A DNA stretch of 64,000 bases, taken from positions 1 through 64,000 of the forward strand of contig JASJAW010000003.1 in NCBI GenBank assembly GCA_030066795.1. Direction: 5' to 3'. This stretch comes from Dinoroseobacter sp. GTDB lineage: Bacteria; Pseudomonadota; Alphaproteobacteria; Rhodobacterales; Rhodobacteraceae. The notes under the pieces were generated by a model that made no database searches, had not been told where the DNA came from, and saw nothing but the letters and a program-made list of their open reading frames with translations. The position numbers and the translations under genes were made by a program. Below are positions 62,570 to 64,000 of this stretch, one piece after another (the stretch's first letter is position 1; each line of letters begins with the position of its first letter).

Positions 62570-63042
62570 GCCGGGGCAAACTGGTAGGAGCGTTCATCGT
62601 GGTTTTTGCCCTGATTTTCGGAGGGGTGGTCTACTACACCCAGATGTTCGCCTATTACGAAGAGGTTGCGTCCGACACGGTGGCCATTCGGCTGACACCA
62701 CTTGCGGAAGGCAGCGCCCCCGAGGCGGTGCTGACCAGCGCGGTCGAGGCGATTGATGGCACGTCTAGCCCTTTGCGGTTCCGCGCATGTTTTGAAACCA
62801 GCGAAAGCCTTGCGCTGCTGACCGAAAGCTACGTCATTAAAGACGATGCTGTACCTTTGAATGCGCCAAGCTGGTTTGACTGTTTCGACGCGCAAGAAAT
62901 CGGAACAGCCCTCTCGGATGGCCGGGCAATCGCCTTTCTCGGCGAGGCCGAGATCGCCGATGGGGTCGACCGGATTGTTGCGGTCTTCGACGATGGCCGC
63001 GCCTATGCGTGGCACCAACTCAATGAAAAATACGCGGACTGA
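62566..63042 (+). CDS. DUF6446 membrane-anchored protein between glyQ and glyS
   Basis: A 158-residue protein with one N-terminal transmembrane helix (about residues 6-25, [20 protein letters not shown]) and a periplasmic domain with two Cys ([11 protein letters not shown] and WFDCFDAQE) that may form a disulfide. It is coupled to glyQ (ATGA) and three bases before glyS. I know this family only from Rhodobacteraceae in this place. A role in tRNA charging is unlikely for a periplasmic domain. Confidence 0.78.
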   Translation: MSRGKLVGAFIVVFALIFGGVVYYTQMFAYYEEVASDTVAIRLTPLAEGSAPEAVLTSAVEAIDGTSSPLRFRACFETSESLALLTESYVIKDDAVPLNAPSWFDCFDAQEIGTALSDGRAIAFLGEAEIADGVDRIVAVFDDGRAYAWHQLNEKYAD

Positions 63043-63045
63043 GCG

Positions 63046-64000
63046 ATGCCTGAGCTTCTGATTGAACTCTTTTCCGAGGAAATTCCGGCGCGCATGCAGG
63101 CCAAGGCGTGCGAAGACCTGAGAAAGCTCGTCACTGACGGACTGGTTGAAGCGGGCCTGACCTATGCCGGGGCCTCGGCCTATGCCACGCCACGCCGGTT
63201 GACGCTTGTGGTGGCAGACTTGCTCGCGGCTTCCGCTCCTGTGCGGGAAGAGCGTAAAGGCCCCCGCGCGGACGCACCGGACAAGGCAATCGAAGGCTTT
63301 TTGCGCGCGACCGGGCTGACGCGCGACCAACTGGAAACTCGTGAGACAAAAAAGGGGGATGTCCTCTTTGCGGTTATCGAGCGGCCCGGTCGCCCCGCGT
63401 CCGACATTGTCGCGCAAGTGCTGGAGCGGGTCATTCGCAATTTCCCCTGGCCAAAGTCCATGCGCTGGGGCGCGGGCAGCCTGCGCTGGGTAAGGCCGCT
63501 TCATCGTATCGTGTGCTTGCTGAAAGATGACGAAGGCGCGCAGATCGTGCCACTGGAAGTGGATGGCATCCGGGCCGGCAACGAGACCGAAGGCCACCGC
63601 TTCCTGTCCTCGGGCTCTATCACGGTTGCCGGGTTCGACGACTACGCGGCCAAGCTCAAAAAGGCCCATGTGGTGCTCGACCCGCAGGCGCGCGCGGAAC
63701 ATATTCGGGCTGATGCGGAAAATGCAGCCTTTGCCTCCGGGCTGGAGGTGCTTGATGATCCCGCATTGCTGCGCGAAGTCGCAGGACTGGTCGAATGGCC
63801 GGTGGTTTTAATGGGTGATATCGCGGAAGACTTTCTGAGCCTGCCGCCAGAGGTTTTGCAGACCTCGATGCGGGAACATCAAAAGTTTTTCTCGGTACTG
63901 GATCCAAAAACGGGTCAAATTGTTCGATTTGTGACGGTGGCCAATACCGAGACTTCTGACCATGGGGCCACAATCCTGGCCGGAAACCAGAAGGTTCTCG
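63046..64000 (+). CDS. glyS: Glycyl-tRNA synthetase beta subunit (N-terminal part, runs off the window)
   Basis: The first 318 codons of GlyS, the tRNA-binding subunit, are open to the last base. MPELLIELFSEEIPARMQAKA, YATPRRLTLVV, WPKSMRWGAGSLRWVRPLHRIVCLL and TSMREHQKFFSV are typical. Full-length GlyS is about 690-750 residues, so somewhat less than half is here. No frameshift is seen. Confidence 0.95.
   Translation, partial: MPELLIELFSEEIPARMQAKACEDLRKLVTDGLVEAGLTYAGASAYATPRRLTLVVADLLAASAPVREERKGPRADAPDKAIEGFLRATGLTRDQLETRETKKGDVLFAVIERPGRPASDIVAQVLERVIRNFPWPKSMRWGAGSLRWVRPLHRIVCLLKDDEGAQIVPLEVDGIRAGNETEGHRFLSSGSITVAGFDDYAAKLKKAHVVLDPQARAEHIRADAENAAFASGLEVLDDPALLREVAGLVEWPVVLMGDIAEDFLSLPPEVLQTSMREHQKFFSVLDPKTGQIVRFVTVANTETSDHGATILAGNQKVL

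Noticed and set aside
62479-63702. 407-residue minus-strand ORF
   Set aside because: Antisense to DUF6446 and glyS; no known domain, shadow composition.

Overview
The window is about 64 kb of GC-rich chromosomal DNA from an alphaproteobacterium, almost certainly a Rhodobacteraceae (Roseobacter-group) member. Pointers to this are the dcw order, the family-restricted small genes placed inside conserved operons (DUF2484 between murC and murB, DUF6446 between glyQ and glyS, DUF6525 after the zinc GTPase), a long mraZ leader of the UpsM type, a CUCCUCCC-motif small RNA and a SAM-II riboswitch. No phage, insertion sequence, CRISPR array or plasmid gene was seen; the region reads as core genome.

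Layout. 1-7.5 kb: metY, a DMT exporter, and histidine genes hisB-hisH-hisA-hisF-hisE, with a DUF2147 secreted protein and a THUMP methyltransferase inserted on the opposite strand. 7.5-12.7 kb: small conserved proteins, rlmB, tRNA-Tyr, a putative glycosyltransferase, an SDR and tRNA-Gly. 12.8-15 kb: a probable zinc-responsive unit (CobW-type GTPase, DUF1826, DUF6525) behind a Zur-like palindrome. 15-28 kb: pyruvate carboxylase and an LldD-type flavoprotein, a UvrD/PcrA helicase, a VOC protein, a Hint-domain protein, a divergent lysE/lrp pair, a three-hairpin CUCCUCCC small RNA, and mrp.

28-50.4 kb is the division and cell wall cluster: UpsM-like leader, mraZ, rsmH, ftsL, ftsI, murE, murF, mraY, an ACT-domain gene, murD, ftsW, murG, murC, DUF2484, murB, ddl, ftsQ, ftsA, ftsZ, then a terminator, lpxC, bamD and (from 50.4 kb) recN. 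Together these genes make and flip lipid II, assemble the divisome, and start lipid A and outer-membrane protein assembly. Many junctions are ATGA overlaps, so translation is probably coupled.

52-64 kb: a ClC channel, folE2 with an elaborate promoter/leader, metZ under a SAM-II riboswitch, an alpha/beta hydrolase, a GST, TrkH, a secreted trypsin-fold protein that has lost catalytic residues, and glyQ-DUF6446-glyS (glyS runs off the end). The most interesting signals are in RNA: the tandem anti-Shine-Dalgarno hairpins at 26.45-26.6 kb, the UpsM-type leader with MraZ boxes, the SAM-II aptamer and the folE2 leader.
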